DNA of 64,000 bases, taken from NCBI GenBank assembly GCA_963743325.1, contig CAVUOZ010000004.1:310001-374000 (forward strand), in the 5' to 3' direction. Source of the DNA: DATFVA01 sp963743325 (GTDB lineage Bacteria; Bacteroidota; Ignavibacteria; Ignavibacteriales; Ignavibacteriaceae). Below the pieces are notes generated by a model. The model was not told where the DNA came from. It saw only the letters and a list, made by a program, of their open reading frames with translations, and did not search any database. Both the position numbers and the translations under genes were made by a program. Shown here in pieces: positions 36,037 through 44,479 of this stretch. Numbering within the stretch: position 1 is the first letter of the stretch; each line of letters starts with the position of its first letter.

Positions 36037-36966
36037 ATGATGCGTGCAGTGAAAATACTTTTTTTAACAGCCGGCATCTTCCTTCCGATTGTTTTTACCG
36101 GCTGTTCAAATGTCAACGAACCGGCCAGTCAGCAAACCACAGATGAATTAAGTAAATCCTCAGTTGTTGAAAATGATATGGGTGTCCTCAACTCAGAGGG
36201 AATTCATATGCGTGACTGTGATGGTGTGTTTGCCCTCGGATGGAATGAATTGTTCGGACCGATAAGATGGAACGATGAAATTAACGGCCATGCTATGGCA
36301 CTTGTTTTCGGTGATACCCTGCATCAGCGTCCTTTTATTAGAAGCGGTATAGATGTAGGTACTATCTACATCAATTATAATAATGATCAGATACAACTGG
36401 AAAAGAGAACCGGTCCCGACGGCGGTGTATTCTATTCTTTATACCCGGGATTCTTTGATGACGGACATCTAGATTTTATCTCCGGTGCGGATTATCAGTT
36501 CGAAATTACCGGCTCTGAAAATTTTGGCCCTTTGAACTTCACTTTGACAGCGCCTGAAGCACTGATACAGATAAATACACCAGTTGAGGATTCTACGATT
36601 AACCCGGCAAATGATTTAACACTGCAATGGTCGGGCGGAACACCGGAAGACCCTATTGCTATCAGGTTAATGCCTACCCGGCCACCCATTCCGCCAATGC
36701 GGGGACCACACGATGGCGGCAGCGGAATGCATCCCCCGATGCAGCTTCCTCCTTTAGGCGATCCTGTGTTTATTTTGCTGGATTCAAATCCCGGCGAATA
36801 TACTATTGCAGCTTCAACAATTCAGAATCTGATAAATCAGACCGGCGCTCAGAAACTTGTATGCGTTGTTTCACAAATTGATAAAAATGACGTGCAGCAT
36901 GAAAACCGCAATTTGAAATTTGTTATGCACAATGGCGACAGCGTTCTATTGAATGTTCAGCAGTAA
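36037..36966 (+). CDS. Lipoprotein of unknown function
   Basis: A 309-residue lipoprotein with signal peptide ending FTGC (Cys23), preceded by a clear Shine-Dalgarno AGGAGT. The mature part is beta-rich. Around residues 212-235 a Pro/Gly/His/Met-rich stretch (PTRPPIPPMRGPHDGGSGMH) stands out and could bind metal, but this is only composition. No family recognised. It is monocistronic, ending at a strong terminator. Confidence 0.75.
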   Translation: MMRAVKILFLTAGIFLPIVFTGCSNVNEPASQQTTDELSKSSVVENDMGVLNSEGIHMRDCDGVFALGWNELFGPIRWNDEINGHAMALVFGDTLHQRPFIRSGIDVGTIYINYNNDQIQLEKRTGPDGGVFYSLYPGFFDDGHLDFISGADYQFEITGSENFGPLNFTLTAPEALIQINTPVEDSTINPANDLTLQWSGGTPEDPIAIRLMPTRPPIPPMRGPHDGGSGMHPPMQLPPLGDPVFILLDSNPGEYTIAASTIQNLINQTGAQKLVCVVSQIDKNDVQHENRNLKFVMHNGDSVLLNVQQ

Positions 36967-36986
36967 AAGATAACATCCTCACACTT

Positions 36987-37022
36987 AATCCGGAGTCCGT
37001 TAGAGCGGGTTCCGGATTTTTT
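36987..37022 (+). terminator. Rho-independent terminator after the lipoprotein gene
   Basis: AATCCGGA pairs with TCCGGATT, the inner bases GTCCG / CGGGT extend the stem with two G-T pairs, and a TTTT run follows. The T-run overlaps the stop region of the convergent ABC permease gene. Confidence 0.8.
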
Positions 37023-38151
37023 ATTCCATTCTTTTCCTGAACCTGAGTGAACTTGCCGTGAGGATAAATATTCCGATCCCCAGTAATGCCAAAGTTTCCG
37101 GAATTAATTGGAATAATCCATCGCCTTTTAGAATGACCCCTCTCAGTATTGTTATATAATACCTTAAAGGAATAAGGTAAGTAATTGGCTGAATCCATCC
37201 GGGCATATTCTCAATCGGAAATGCAAAACCCGAAAGGAAATTCATTGGGAGCAGAATTCCAAACATTGCTACCATCATAGCCTGCTGCTGAGTCCTGGAA
37301 ACAGTGGAGATAAACAGTCCCATTCCAAGCGCAGAGAGAACATAAATAAAAGAAGCAAGCATCAGGAAGAAGAAATCGCCTCGTATTGCAATACCGAACC
37401 AGAATACCATGACTACTACTGCAACTAGTACATCAATAAATCCCAGTACCACAAAGGGAATAGTTTTGCCGATTATAAGCTGGGCGGGTTTTATAGGTGT
37501 AACTATAATCTGTTCCAGCGTCCCGATCTCACGTTCCTTTACAATTGCCATAGCCATAAGTATTGTGGTGATTACAGTGAGAAGCAGTCCCATAATTCCA
37601 GGAAGCATAAATACTCTTGTTTTAATTTCAGGATTGTACCATACTCTCAGTTCAGGATTAATAGTTACAGCAAGTATTTTCTGAATTCCCGATTTGTTTT
37701 TTGCTTCCGTGAGAATCCTTTGCGAATAGCTTGAAACCACTCCTGTTACATACCCGAAAGCAATTGAAGCTTTATTTCCGTCAGAACCGTCAAATAAAGC
37801 CTGCACTTCAACCTGTTCGCCTCTTTGCAGTTTCTTCTCGAAATCATTTGGAATTACAAGAGCCCAAAGGTCTTTGCCCTTATTAATATTATTCATAACT
37901 TTGTCATAATTAGCTGCATATTCAGTAACTGAGAAGTATCCCGAGCGCTCAAATTTTTCAATAAATTCACGACTTGTTACTGTCCTATCCTGATCATAGA
38001 CCACAGTATTTATATTATTAATATCCAGGTTTGCTGCATATCCAAGCAGTATAAGCTGAAGGACCGGGGCTATAAATATTATCGCGAACAACCTCGGATC
38101 TCTTTTTAGCTGAAGGAATTCCTTTACGATTATTGTAAGGATGAGCTTCAT
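37021..38151 (-). CDS. ABC-2 type permease (YbhR-like)
   Basis: Membrane subunit of an exporter. The 376 residues show the ABC-2 layout: N-terminal helix (about 20-40, FAIIFIAPVLQLILLGYAAN), a long extracytoplasmic loop (about 45-170), then five helices from about residue 178. The EREIGTLEQIIVTPIKP segment (about 215-231) is the coupling motif of this family. It is the last gene of the operon, with about 100 bases between it and the preceding permease. Confidence 0.9.
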   Translation of the reverse strand: MKLILTIIVKEFLQLKRDPRLFAIIFIAPVLQLILLGYAANLDINNINTVVYDQDRTVTSREFIEKFERSGYFSVTEYAANYDKVMNNINKGKDLWALVIPNDFEKKLQRGEQVEVQALFDGSDGNKASIAFGYVTGVVSSYSQRILTEAKNKSGIQKILAVTINPELRVWYNPEIKTRVFMLPGIMGLLLTVITTILMAMAIVKEREIGTLEQIIVTPIKPAQLIIGKTIPFVVLGFIDVLVAVVVMVFWFGIAIRGDFFFLMLASFIYVLSALGMGLFISTVSRTQQQAMMVAMFGILLPMNFLSGFAFPIENMPGWIQPITYLIPLRYYITILRGVILKGDGLFQLIPETLALLGIGIFILTASSLRFRKRME

Positions 38152-38253
38152 AATATATTAACCTTTGAGGTCAGCTTGTCTGTATATAAATGATGATAGG
38201 AATTCATATTATAAATTTTGGTGTATCCATATTTTGACTCCAGGTTGTCCATC

Positions 38254-39384
38254 CTAGGCCAATTTACTTTTTCGATTAATTATTGCAGCAAGTCCAAGGA
38301 ATACTACTGAAAATAACATTAAATAGATCAGCTGCTGCCAGAAAGCTTCAAGTCCCACTCCTTTCAATAAAATATCTCTTAAAACAACAATGTAAAATTT
38401 TACAGGAGTAATATTTGTTATAATCTGTATCACAGGCGGCATACTTTCAATCGGGAAAACAAATCCTGACAGGAGGAAAGAAGGAAGCAGTGAGATCAGA
38501 GAAGATACCTGAAAAGCTACCTGCTGAGAATCAGAAATAGTAGATATCAGTATCCCGAGATTTAATGAGGCGAATAAAAAGATAAACGTTGAAATAAATA
38601 ATAATAATACACTTCCTTTGATAGTAACATCAAATAACAGATATCCGGCAAACAATATTAAAGATGCGATTACCAATGCAATTACTGTGTAGGGGATTGT
38701 CTTACCGACTAACAGTTCGATTGATGAAATAGGGGATACATTGATCTGTTCCATCGTTCCTCTTTCTTTTTCTCTTACTATGGACATTGCTATGGAGATC
38801 ACCGCGGTCATAATCAATATCATCGATATTAACCCGGGAATCAGAAACCTCGTTGAGTTCAAATCCGGGTTATATAAAAATCTTGGTTCGAGATCTATAG
38901 GAATGCCCGCCCTTCTCCCTGTTATTTTCATTAATTCATTAGTGATCTTTTCAGAAAAAGTAGCCGAAGCAGCCCTCATATAATTAGTGATCACCGAAGC
39001 AGTGTTTGCATCAACACCTTCAACAAGGATCTGAAGATTGACTTCTTTTCCGGAATATATGTTTTGTGAGAAATCCAGCGGGAAAACAATTACAACCTGG
39101 GCTTCCCCTTCATCGAGGACTTTCCTTATCTGATTTTCTGCTTTTAAATTATTTATCAGATCAAAATAATTTGAGCTTGTCAACCGGTTTATAAAATCTC
39201 TTGATTCTACGGAATTGTCCTGATCATAGACCGCCAGCTTAATATGTCTGACATCAAAATTAATAGCATAACCGAATAGAATAAGCAGTACAAAAGGAAA
39301 TACGAAGAGTACATACAGCATACGTCTGTCACGCATTAACTGGCGCACCTCTTTTTTTGAAATTGCTTTTATTCTTGTAAACAT
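38254..39384 (-). CDS. ABC-2 type permease (YbhS-like)
   Basis: Second permease subunit, probably forming a heterodimer with the next gene. I start at the ATG at 39384 (MFTRIKAISKKEV), 7 bases after the ATPase stop; the longer frame to 39468 would overlap the ATPase gene. The coupling motif REKERGTMEQINVSPISSI is present, followed by five helices, and the extracytoplasmic loop has VEGVDANTASVITNYM. Length about 376 residues. Confidence 0.9.
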   Translation of the reverse strand: MFTRIKAISKKEVRQLMRDRRMLYVLFVFPFVLLILFGYAINFDVRHIKLAVYDQDNSVESRDFINRLTSSNYFDLINNLKAENQIRKVLDEGEAQVVIVFPLDFSQNIYSGKEVNLQILVEGVDANTASVITNYMRAASATFSEKITNELMKITGRRAGIPIDLEPRFLYNPDLNSTRFLIPGLISMILIMTAVISIAMSIVREKERGTMEQINVSPISSIELLVGKTIPYTVIALVIASLILFAGYLLFDVTIKGSVLLLFISTFIFLFASLNLGILISTISDSQQVAFQVSSLISLLPSFLLSGFVFPIESMPPVIQIITNITPVKFYIVVLRDILLKGVGLEAFWQQLIYLMLFSVVFLGLAAIINRKSKLA

Positions 39385-39391
39385 AGTTTTG

Positions 39392-40330
39392 CTAATTGTC
39401 CTTCTGCCCGGTATCTTTTTCCAAAAGGTGAATAAAAACATCTTCCAGAGTCGGCACAATCCTGTCAATTCTTTTCACATTTATATTGTCACTGGTTAAC
39501 ACATACCTGATCTTATCCACGTTTTCATACTTTTCATTCACAATTATATGGATCTGGTTTCCGAAGATTGAAGTCTCAGCCACGAAATTCTGTTTCTCCA
39601 TAAGCTCCATGGCATCGACAACCCTGTCACATTCGATTTCGAATATCGGGGTCTTAATGTATTCTGATTTTAATATTTTGGAATCGCCTTCAGCTATAAG
39701 CTTACCCGCATTTATTAATATGATATTATTGCAGTATTCTGCTTCCTCCAGGTAATGGGTTGTTACCAGTACTGTTGTACCTCCCGCGGAAAGGTCATTT
39801 ATGAGTTCCCAGAAGTTTCTTCTTGATATCGGATCTACACCGCTGGTAGGTTCATCAAGAAAGATAATGCCCGGACGATGGATGACAGCTGTCCCGAGTG
39901 CAAGCCTCTGTTTTATCCCTCCCGGTAATGATCCTGTTAACAGTTTCTGTTTTCCTTCAAGATTGGCGATCTGCAGAACCCATTTTTTCCTTTCCTGAAG
40001 TTCAGCTCCATTTAAACCATAAACACCCCCGAAAAAATTTATATTCTCTTCGACAGTTAAATCATTATAGAGTGAAAATCTCTGCGACATATACCCGATG
40101 CTCCTTTTAACTTTATCGGGTTCATTCATAACACTGAAACCTGCAACCAGGGCATCTCCCGAAGTTGGTTCAAGAATCCCGCACAACATTTTAATAGTTG
40201 TTGATTTACCTGCACCATTTGCGCCAAGGAATCCGAATACCTCTCCTTTCCTGACATTAAAGGAGACGTGGTCAACCGCCGTAAATTTTCCGAATTTTTT
40301 ACTCAGCTCTTTGACTTCAATTGAATACAT
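39392..40330 (-). CDS. ABC transporter ATPase (second half of YbhF-like pair)
   Basis: Drives the ABC-2 permeases. Walker A GANGAGKST (about 36-44), an ABC signature of the form LPGGIKQRL in place of the canonical LSGGQ (about 132-140), Walker B IIFLDEPTSGVDP and the H-loop TTHYLEE are all present. The C-terminal about 80 residues form the extension typical of YbhF-type ATPases. Its ATG overlaps the stop of the preceding ATPase gene (ATGA-like, one base), so translation is coupled. Confidence 0.92.
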   Translation of the reverse strand: MYSIEVKELSKKFGKFTAVDHVSFNVRKGEVFGFLGANGAGKSTTIKMLCGILEPTSGDALVAGFSVMNEPDKVKRSIGYMSQRFSLYNDLTVEENINFFGGVYGLNGAELQERKKWVLQIANLEGKQKLLTGSLPGGIKQRLALGTAVIHRPGIIFLDEPTSGVDPISRRNFWELINDLSAGGTTVLVTTHYLEEAEYCNNIILINAGKLIAEGDSKILKSEYIKTPIFEIECDRVVDAMELMEKQNFVAETSIFGNQIHIIVNEKYENVDKIRYVLTSDNINVKRIDRIVPTLEDVFIHLLEKDTGQKDN

Positions 40331-41244
40331 CAGCCGGCTTCTTTTACGAGGTGGATAAATACATTTTCCAATGAGGGAGGTATGCTCCTTGAACTTTCAA
40401 TCGGCACATCATTTTGTTTCAGAAGTTCTTCGATTTTTCCAAACTCGCTTTCATAACTGTCAGCTACCACATTTATCCTGTCGCCAAACAGCTGGACCTC
40501 ATTTTTCATATTCTGCTGTATAAGCTTGTATGCTTTCCTGGCTTTGGATGAAACGATTTCAATAATTTCTTTATGAATAGAATCCCTGATTTTTTTAGGT
40601 TCATCAATGCTTATTATTTCCCCTTTATTCATAAGGGCTACCCGGTTGCAGCGTTCAGCTTCATCAAGGTAAGGAGTTGACATAAAAATAGTAATACCTT
40701 CTTTTATCAGATTCGATAATATCTTCCAGAAATCTCTGCGTGAAACAGGATCCACTCCCGTAGTTGGTTCATCAAGGAAAATTATTTTCGGACGGTGGAT
40801 CAGGCTGCAGGCAAGCGCAAGTTTCTGTTTCATTCCGCCCGATAAATTGTCCACTAACCTATCCCTGAAAGGAGTCAGCCTTGTGAATTCCAGGAGTTCG
40901 TCTCTTCGGGTCTCATAATTTTTAACACCATGGATATCAGCAAAGAATTCGATGTTCTCATCAACAGTTAAATCACCGTATAGGCTGAACTTTTGAGACA
41001 GGTACCCGATATTCTTTTGTATTTTTCTTTTGTGAGTTTTTAAATCGTCATCGAACATGTTTACCTCACCGGAATCCGGTGATAGTAATCCGCAAAGAAT
41101 TCTGATTGCAGTGGTTTTGCCTGCTCCATCAGGACCAACCAGTCCAAACATTTCACCCTTCTTAACCTCGAATGAAATCCCTTTAACTGCTTCTATTTCG
41201 CCGTAAGATTTCTTTAACTCTGCTATTTTTATTGCTTCGGTCAT
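40330..41244 (-). CDS. ABC transporter ATPase (first half of YbhF-like pair)
   Basis: First of two tandem ATPases; in E. coli YbhF the two are one fused protein, here they are separate genes. Walker A GPDGAGKTT (about 36-44), signature LSGGMKQKL (about 131-139), Walker B IIFLDEPTTGVDP, and an H-loop region reading MSTPYLDE, where Pro-Tyr replaces the usual His-Tyr. That substitution of the H-loop His suggests a degenerate nucleotide site, so the partner may carry most of the ATP hydrolysis. It lies 11 bases after the adaptor gene. Confidence 0.9.
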   Translation of the reverse strand: MTEAIKIAELKKSYGEIEAVKGISFEVKKGEMFGLVGPDGAGKTTAIRILCGLLSPDSGEVNMFDDDLKTHKRKIQKNIGYLSQKFSLYGDLTVDENIEFFADIHGVKNYETRRDELLEFTRLTPFRDRLVDNLSGGMKQKLALACSLIHRPKIIFLDEPTTGVDPVSRRDFWKILSNLIKEGITIFMSTPYLDEAERCNRVALMNKGEIISIDEPKKIRDSIHKEIIEIVSSKARKAYKLIQQNMKNEVQLFGDRINVVADSYESEFGKIEELLKQNDVPIESSRSIPPSLENVFIHLVKEAG

Positions 41245-41255
41245 CTTAAATTAAT

Positions 41256-41555
41256 TTATATATGAACTTCAGCATCTGCCGGCATTCCCGGCTTAAGCTC
41301 ATATTTAGGGTTATCTATTCTTATTTTGACCGCGAATACAAGTTTAGTCCGCTCATCTTTTGTTTCGATATTCTTTGGTGTGAACTCAGCCTCCGGAGAA
41401 ATATAGATTACTTTTCCCGAATAGGTTTTATCAGGATAAGCATCCACGCTGATATAAGCCGTCTGGCCAAGTTTGACTTTCCCCAGCTCTTCTTCCGATA
41501 CGTATATTATTAAGTCTACTGCTCTCAAATCGGAAACTTTGAACAGAGACGACAT
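41256..41555 (-). CDS. HlyD/RND-type membrane fusion protein, C-terminal part after a frameshift
   Basis: C-terminal beta-barrel part of the adaptor. Homology extends upstream in this frame to the frameshift at 41719-41724, including FARPEEIQQAEANLDKQ and the SPITGVIVDKFFEKGE lipoyl return strand, so the ATG at 41555 is not a true start. Joined to the N-terminal piece by removing one A, the whole adaptor has 319 residues. It is followed by the two ATPases, the YbhG-like position. Confidence 0.85.
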   Translation of the reverse strand: MSSLFKVSDLRAVDLIIYVSEEELGKVKLGQTAYISVDAYPDKTYSGKVIYISPEAEFTPKNIETKDERTKLVFAVKIRIDNPKYELKPGMPADAEVHI

Positions 41556-41685
41556 TTGAGTGGCTGTCTCACCCTTTTCAAAAAATTTGTCTACAATTAC
41601 CCCGGTTATAGGGGACTGAACATACGAATCATTTATGCTTTTTTTTAGTAGTTTCGCGGCAGCTATTTGTTTGTCAAGATTAGCT

Positions 41686-42216
41686 TCAGCCTGCTGAATC
41701 TCTTCCGGACGTGCAAAGTTTTTTAATTTGGATAAGATTTTCTTTTGCTGATTTCAGCTGTGCCTGTGCCAATTCGAATTTTGCAGCTGCATTATCATAT
41801 TGAATTTGCGATATAGAATTTGATTGCTGAAGATTTTCCATACGTTCTTTATCTTTTTTAGCAAGGTCAAAATTGACCTGGGCCTGTTTTACGGTCTCTT
41901 CAGCCTGTGTAATGTCCTCTTTCCGGGCCCCGTTCTTCAGAAGATTAAGCTGTGCTTTTGCTGAAGATATTCCCGCTTCCGCCTGGTCCAGCTGAAACCC
42001 GAGTGATTCATGATCGATTATCATCACAGTATCGCCCTCATTAACGAACTGTCCCTCATCATATAATATTTTTTCTATTTCACCATTTACTTTTGAGCTT
42101 ACTATAACATTGGTTGCCTCGATGTTTCCCGAGGCTTCTATTAAATCAGGATTTTTATTATTTCCACAGCCTGTTATCAGAATTCCTGCAATAAAAATCA
42201 GAAGTGTCTTTTTCAT
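41686..42216 (-). CDS. HlyD/RND-type membrane fusion protein, N-terminal part before a frameshift
   Basis: Periplasmic adaptor that links the ABC exporter to the outer membrane. It has a lipoprotein signal ending LITGC (Cys17), the lipoyl strand VSSKVNGEIEKILYDEGQFV (about 39-58), and an alpha-hairpin (about 75-165). The last dozen residues are out-of-frame, caused by an extra base in an A-run. The start overlaps the tetR-like regulator stop by 4 bases. Confidence 0.88.
   Translation of the reverse strand: MKKTLLIFIAGILITGCGNNKNPDLIEASGNIEATNVIVSSKVNGEIEKILYDEGQFVNEGDTVMIIDHESLGFQLDQAEAGISSAKAQLNLLKNGARKEDITQAEETVKQAQVNFDLAKKDKERMENLQQSNSISQIQYDNAAAKFELAQAQLKSAKENLIQIKKLCTSGRDSAG
41719..41724 (-). 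other. Single-base insertion in the HlyD adaptor gene (six A where five expected)
   Basis: The coding strand reads ATTAAAAAACTTTGCACG. With five A it reads Ile-Lys-Asn-Phe-Ala-Arg-Pro-Glu-Glu and continues in the HlyD C-terminal frame; with six it runs into a stop after a dozen codons. Removing one A restores a normal 319-residue protein. Confidence 0.85.
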
Positions 42217-42824
42217 TTATTAACTCCGGGTTGAAGTTTATTATAAAGTTCTTTCCCCTTATCTGTAAGTATAGCATTCATCAGCAGATTTATTGTCGGA
42301 TTTAATATAGATTTCGCATCCATCTTCCGCTGCACGATGAAATCGGGATTTATTATTCCCCTGATTGAAGAAACAAAAAACATTACTATAATATCAGTGG
42401 GATAATCAACCATAAAACCTTCAGATTTGCCCTGGTTTATTAATTTTGAAATATTTGCCAGCATCATCCTGGTTCTGAATTCATCTATCTGCTTCCAGAG
42501 AGTCCGGTAATGTACCTGGATATCCTCCACCCATTTGTCGCTTACACTCAGGAGCAGATTTCCGAGGTGCTTAAATAAATTGAATGCTTTGATCACAGCA
42601 TTATTATCAGCCTCAAGTATTCCCTGAATGATGGTTTTATTTTGCAGAAGAAAATTATGAACAACTTCTTTGACAAGTGCCTCCTTGGAATCGAAATATT
42701 TATATATAGTTTTTTTACTGATCTTCAGTCCATGGGCAATTTCATCCATCGGGGTTTTGTAAAACCCTTCTTTCAGGAATATGTTTGTTGATCCATTAAG
42801 TATTTTTTGCTTTTCTTCAGTCAT
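42213..42824 (-). CDS. TetR-family transcription regulator
   Basis: Probable repressor of the exporter operon, in the position of E. coli CecR next to ybhGFSR. The N-terminal helix-turn-helix is clear: EKQKILNGSTNIFLKEGFYK then DEIAHGLKISKKTIYKYFDS (about 26-45). The C-terminal ligand domain is unassigned; the inducer is unknown. At 203 residues it is normal. Two dyads (42830-42860, 42868-42904) lie right before it. It is the first gene of the operon. Confidence 0.92.
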   Translation of the reverse strand: MTEEKQKILNGSTNIFLKEGFYKTPMDEIAHGLKISKKTIYKYFDSKEALVKEVVHNFLLQNKTIIQGILEADNNAVIKAFNLFKHLGNLLLSVSDKWVEDIQVHYRTLWKQIDEFRTRMMLANISKLINQGKSEGFMVDYPTDIIVMFFVSSIRGIINPDFIVQRKMDAKSILNPTINLLMNAILTDKGKELYNKLQPGVNK

Positions 42825-42829
42825 TGTGA

Positions 42830-42860
42830 TGGAAACTATTATTGTTAATTATAGTTTCCA
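42830..42860. promoter_or_regulatory. Operator dyad 1, TGGAAAC-N17-GTTTCCA
   Basis: Ten-base inverted arms TGGAAACTAT and ATAGTTTCCA, 31 bases end to end, starting 6 bases upstream of the regulator start codon. Binding here would block transcription or initiation of the TetR-type gene. Confidence 0.75.
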
Positions 42861-42867
42861 ACTTAAT

Positions 42868-42904
42868 ATATGGAAACCAGAATGTCAAGAAATAGTTTCC
42901 ATAT
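42868..42904. promoter_or_regulatory. Operator dyad 2, same half-sites and spacing
   Basis: Arms ATATGGAAAC and GTTTCCATAT. The TGGAAAC to GTTTCCA distance is again 31 bases, offset by 41 bases from dyad 1 (close to four helical turns). It ends about 18 bases before the divergent TATCTTTG element, so it could also control the plus-strand gene. Confidence 0.75.
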
Positions 42905-42921
42905 TTATATATAAAATTAAT

Positions 42922-42929
42922 TATCTTTG
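42922..42929 (+). promoter_or_regulatory. Bacteroidota-type -7 element (TATCTTTG) for the 109-residue exported protein
   Basis: Exact TAnnTTTG match 25 bases before the ATG at 42955. Dyad 2 lies where the upstream -33 contact would be, so the regulator could repress this promoter too. Confidence 0.6.
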
Positions 42930-42954
42930 AATAAAGAAATTGTGAGGGGTTCGT

Positions 42955-43284
42955 ATGAGGACGTTTTTATTGTTTTGTGTTCTGTTTCCAATTTGTCTGA
43001 CGGCGCAGCCGGATATGGAGAATGATCTGGATGCTGCTTATCAGAATGCTAAAAAGGGAATTTACTGGGCACTTACAAATATTCCTGAAAGTAAGTCGCA
43101 GCTTCGAAGTGATCTTATAGCCGGCGAGAAACTTTATTCGTCAGTCAAACTTGTGAAGGAGTATAACGGAATAAAGATCGTATCGAAGGGTTTCGCTAAC
43201 TCAACCGAAGTTATAATAACTATGTATAGATCAGTAGATGGATTAATTAAGGATGGATATTTGAAAATCCCGGAAAAGAAATAG
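42955..43284 (+). CDS. Small exported protein of unknown function
   Basis: A 109-residue protein with a signal peptide (about 1-17, ending CLTAQ). No family recognised; the mature part is mixed helical then beta (IVSKGFANSTEVIITMYRS). It is preceded by a strong Shine-Dalgarno-like GAGGGG. It is divergent from the TetR-type gene and shares its control region, so it may belong to the same stress response. That is inference. Confidence 0.6.
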   Translation: MRTFLLFCVLFPICLTAQPDMENDLDAAYQNAKKGIYWALTNIPESKSQLRSDLIAGEKLYSSVKLVKEYNGIKIVSKGFANSTEVIITMYRSVDGLIKDGYLKIPEKK

Positions 43285-43390
43285 AAATAAAAATATAAAA
43301 TTATTAATTTTTCCTTGATTTCTTGAGAGAAAATATTTAATTCTGTAATAAAAATTACATTAATTAATAAAAATGTAAATATTATTACTT

Positions 43391-44479
43391 ATGAAATCAC
43401 GATTAATCGACATTTTTCTCCAGGTTGCATCAATTAATGCACTTTCCCAGCAGGAAAAACCAGTCGCAGATTTTATCAGATCTTTCTTATCAGATAGTCC
43501 ATTTAGCATAACCGAAGATGATTCAAAAAACATTTCCGGAAGCAATACGGGTAACATCATTTGCAGGATTGGTGACGGTGGTGATTTTATGCTTCTTTCG
43601 CATATGGACACTGCAAGACCCACGCTAAAAATGAAACCGGTTTTTAAGAATGATAAAATAACTTCAGCCGGGGATACAGTACTTGGAGTAGATAACAGGC
43701 TTGGAATTGCTATCTTACTATTCACTCTTGAAAGAATAATAAAAGAAAAAATCCCGACAAAAAATTTTACCATTGTTTTTACAACCTGTGAAGAATCTAC
43801 TTTGCAGGGTTCCAGGAATTTAAAGCTTGGCACCCGTATCAACCGGGGCTTTGTTTTCGATTCTTCCTTTCGCCCCGGTAATTTTATAAATTCAGCCTGT
43901 GGTTCAAAGGGATTTATAGTTAAAATTATTGGCAAAGCATCCCACTCAGGTATTGCTCCTGAAAAAGGAATAAATTCGATAGCAATAGCTGCCGGAGCTC
44001 TGAATAAAATAAAACAGGGAAGGATTGATGATGAGACTACTATTAATGTTGGAAAAATTTTTGGTGGTTCAGCCGTAAATGTTGTTCCTGAAGAAACAGG
44101 TATGGAAGGAGAAATAAGATCGTTTAGTACCGAAAAAATAATTGAATTAACGGAACAGACAAAAAACATATTTGTGAATGAAGCAGCAAAATTTAATGCT
44201 GGAGTTGAATTTACAGCTTACTGGGATTTTAAACCTTATAAGGTAAATAAAAATGAATCTGTTTTTAAAGAAATAGTCAAAGTTCTGGAGAAAGTCAACT
44301 TGAAGCCTGAATCAAAAGTTTCATTAGGAGGAAGCGATGCAAACTCACTGAATGAGCTTGGTATCTCAGCGGTTAACATTGGTATCGGAGCACAAAATCC
44401 GCATTCAAATGACGAATTTGTCTTCATAGAAGATCTAAATAAAAGTGCTGAAATTGCAATGGAGCTGGTAAAAAAATGA
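43391..44479 (+). CDS. M20-family metallopeptidase (PepT/M42-like)
   Basis: Predicted dinuclear-zinc aminopeptidase or deacylase. Metal-binding pattern: LLSHMDT (His71, with catalytic Asp73), LGVDNRLG (bridging Asp101), TTCEESTLQG (catalytic Glu134 and metal Glu135), FDSSF, and NPHSNDEF near the end. The tripeptidase-like PHSNDE ending argues for the PepT-like branch. No signal peptide, so cytoplasmic. It overlaps the cyanophycinase gene by 4 bases (ATGA), so the two and the carrier that follows form one operon. Confidence 0.88.
   Translation: MKSRLIDIFLQVASINALSQQEKPVADFIRSFLSDSPFSITEDDSKNISGSNTGNIICRIGDGGDFMLLSHMDTARPTLKMKPVFKNDKITSAGDTVLGVDNRLGIAILLFTLERIIKEKIPTKNFTIVFTTCEESTLQGSRNLKLGTRINRGFVFDSSFRPGNFINSACGSKGFIVKIIGKASHSGIAPEKGINSIAIAAGALNKIKQGRIDDETTINVGKIFGGSAVNVVPEETGMEGEIRSFSTEKIIELTEQTKNIFVNEAAKFNAGVEFTAYWDFKPYKVNKNESVFKEIVKVLEKVNLKPESKVSLGGSDANSLNELGISAVNIGIGAQNPHSNDEFVFIEDLNKSAEIAMELVKK

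Noticed and set aside
41719..41724. Programmed frameshift or transcriptional slippage at the A6 run of the adaptor gene.
   Set aside because: Possible in principle, but two other simple indels in homopolymers exist in the same window, so error is the simpler explanation.
43360..44169. A 269-codon minus-strand frame with hydrophobic Ser/Phe-rich content.
   Set aside because: It lies wholly antisense to the M20 peptidase, which has clear catalytic motifs. Composition is that of a shadow frame.
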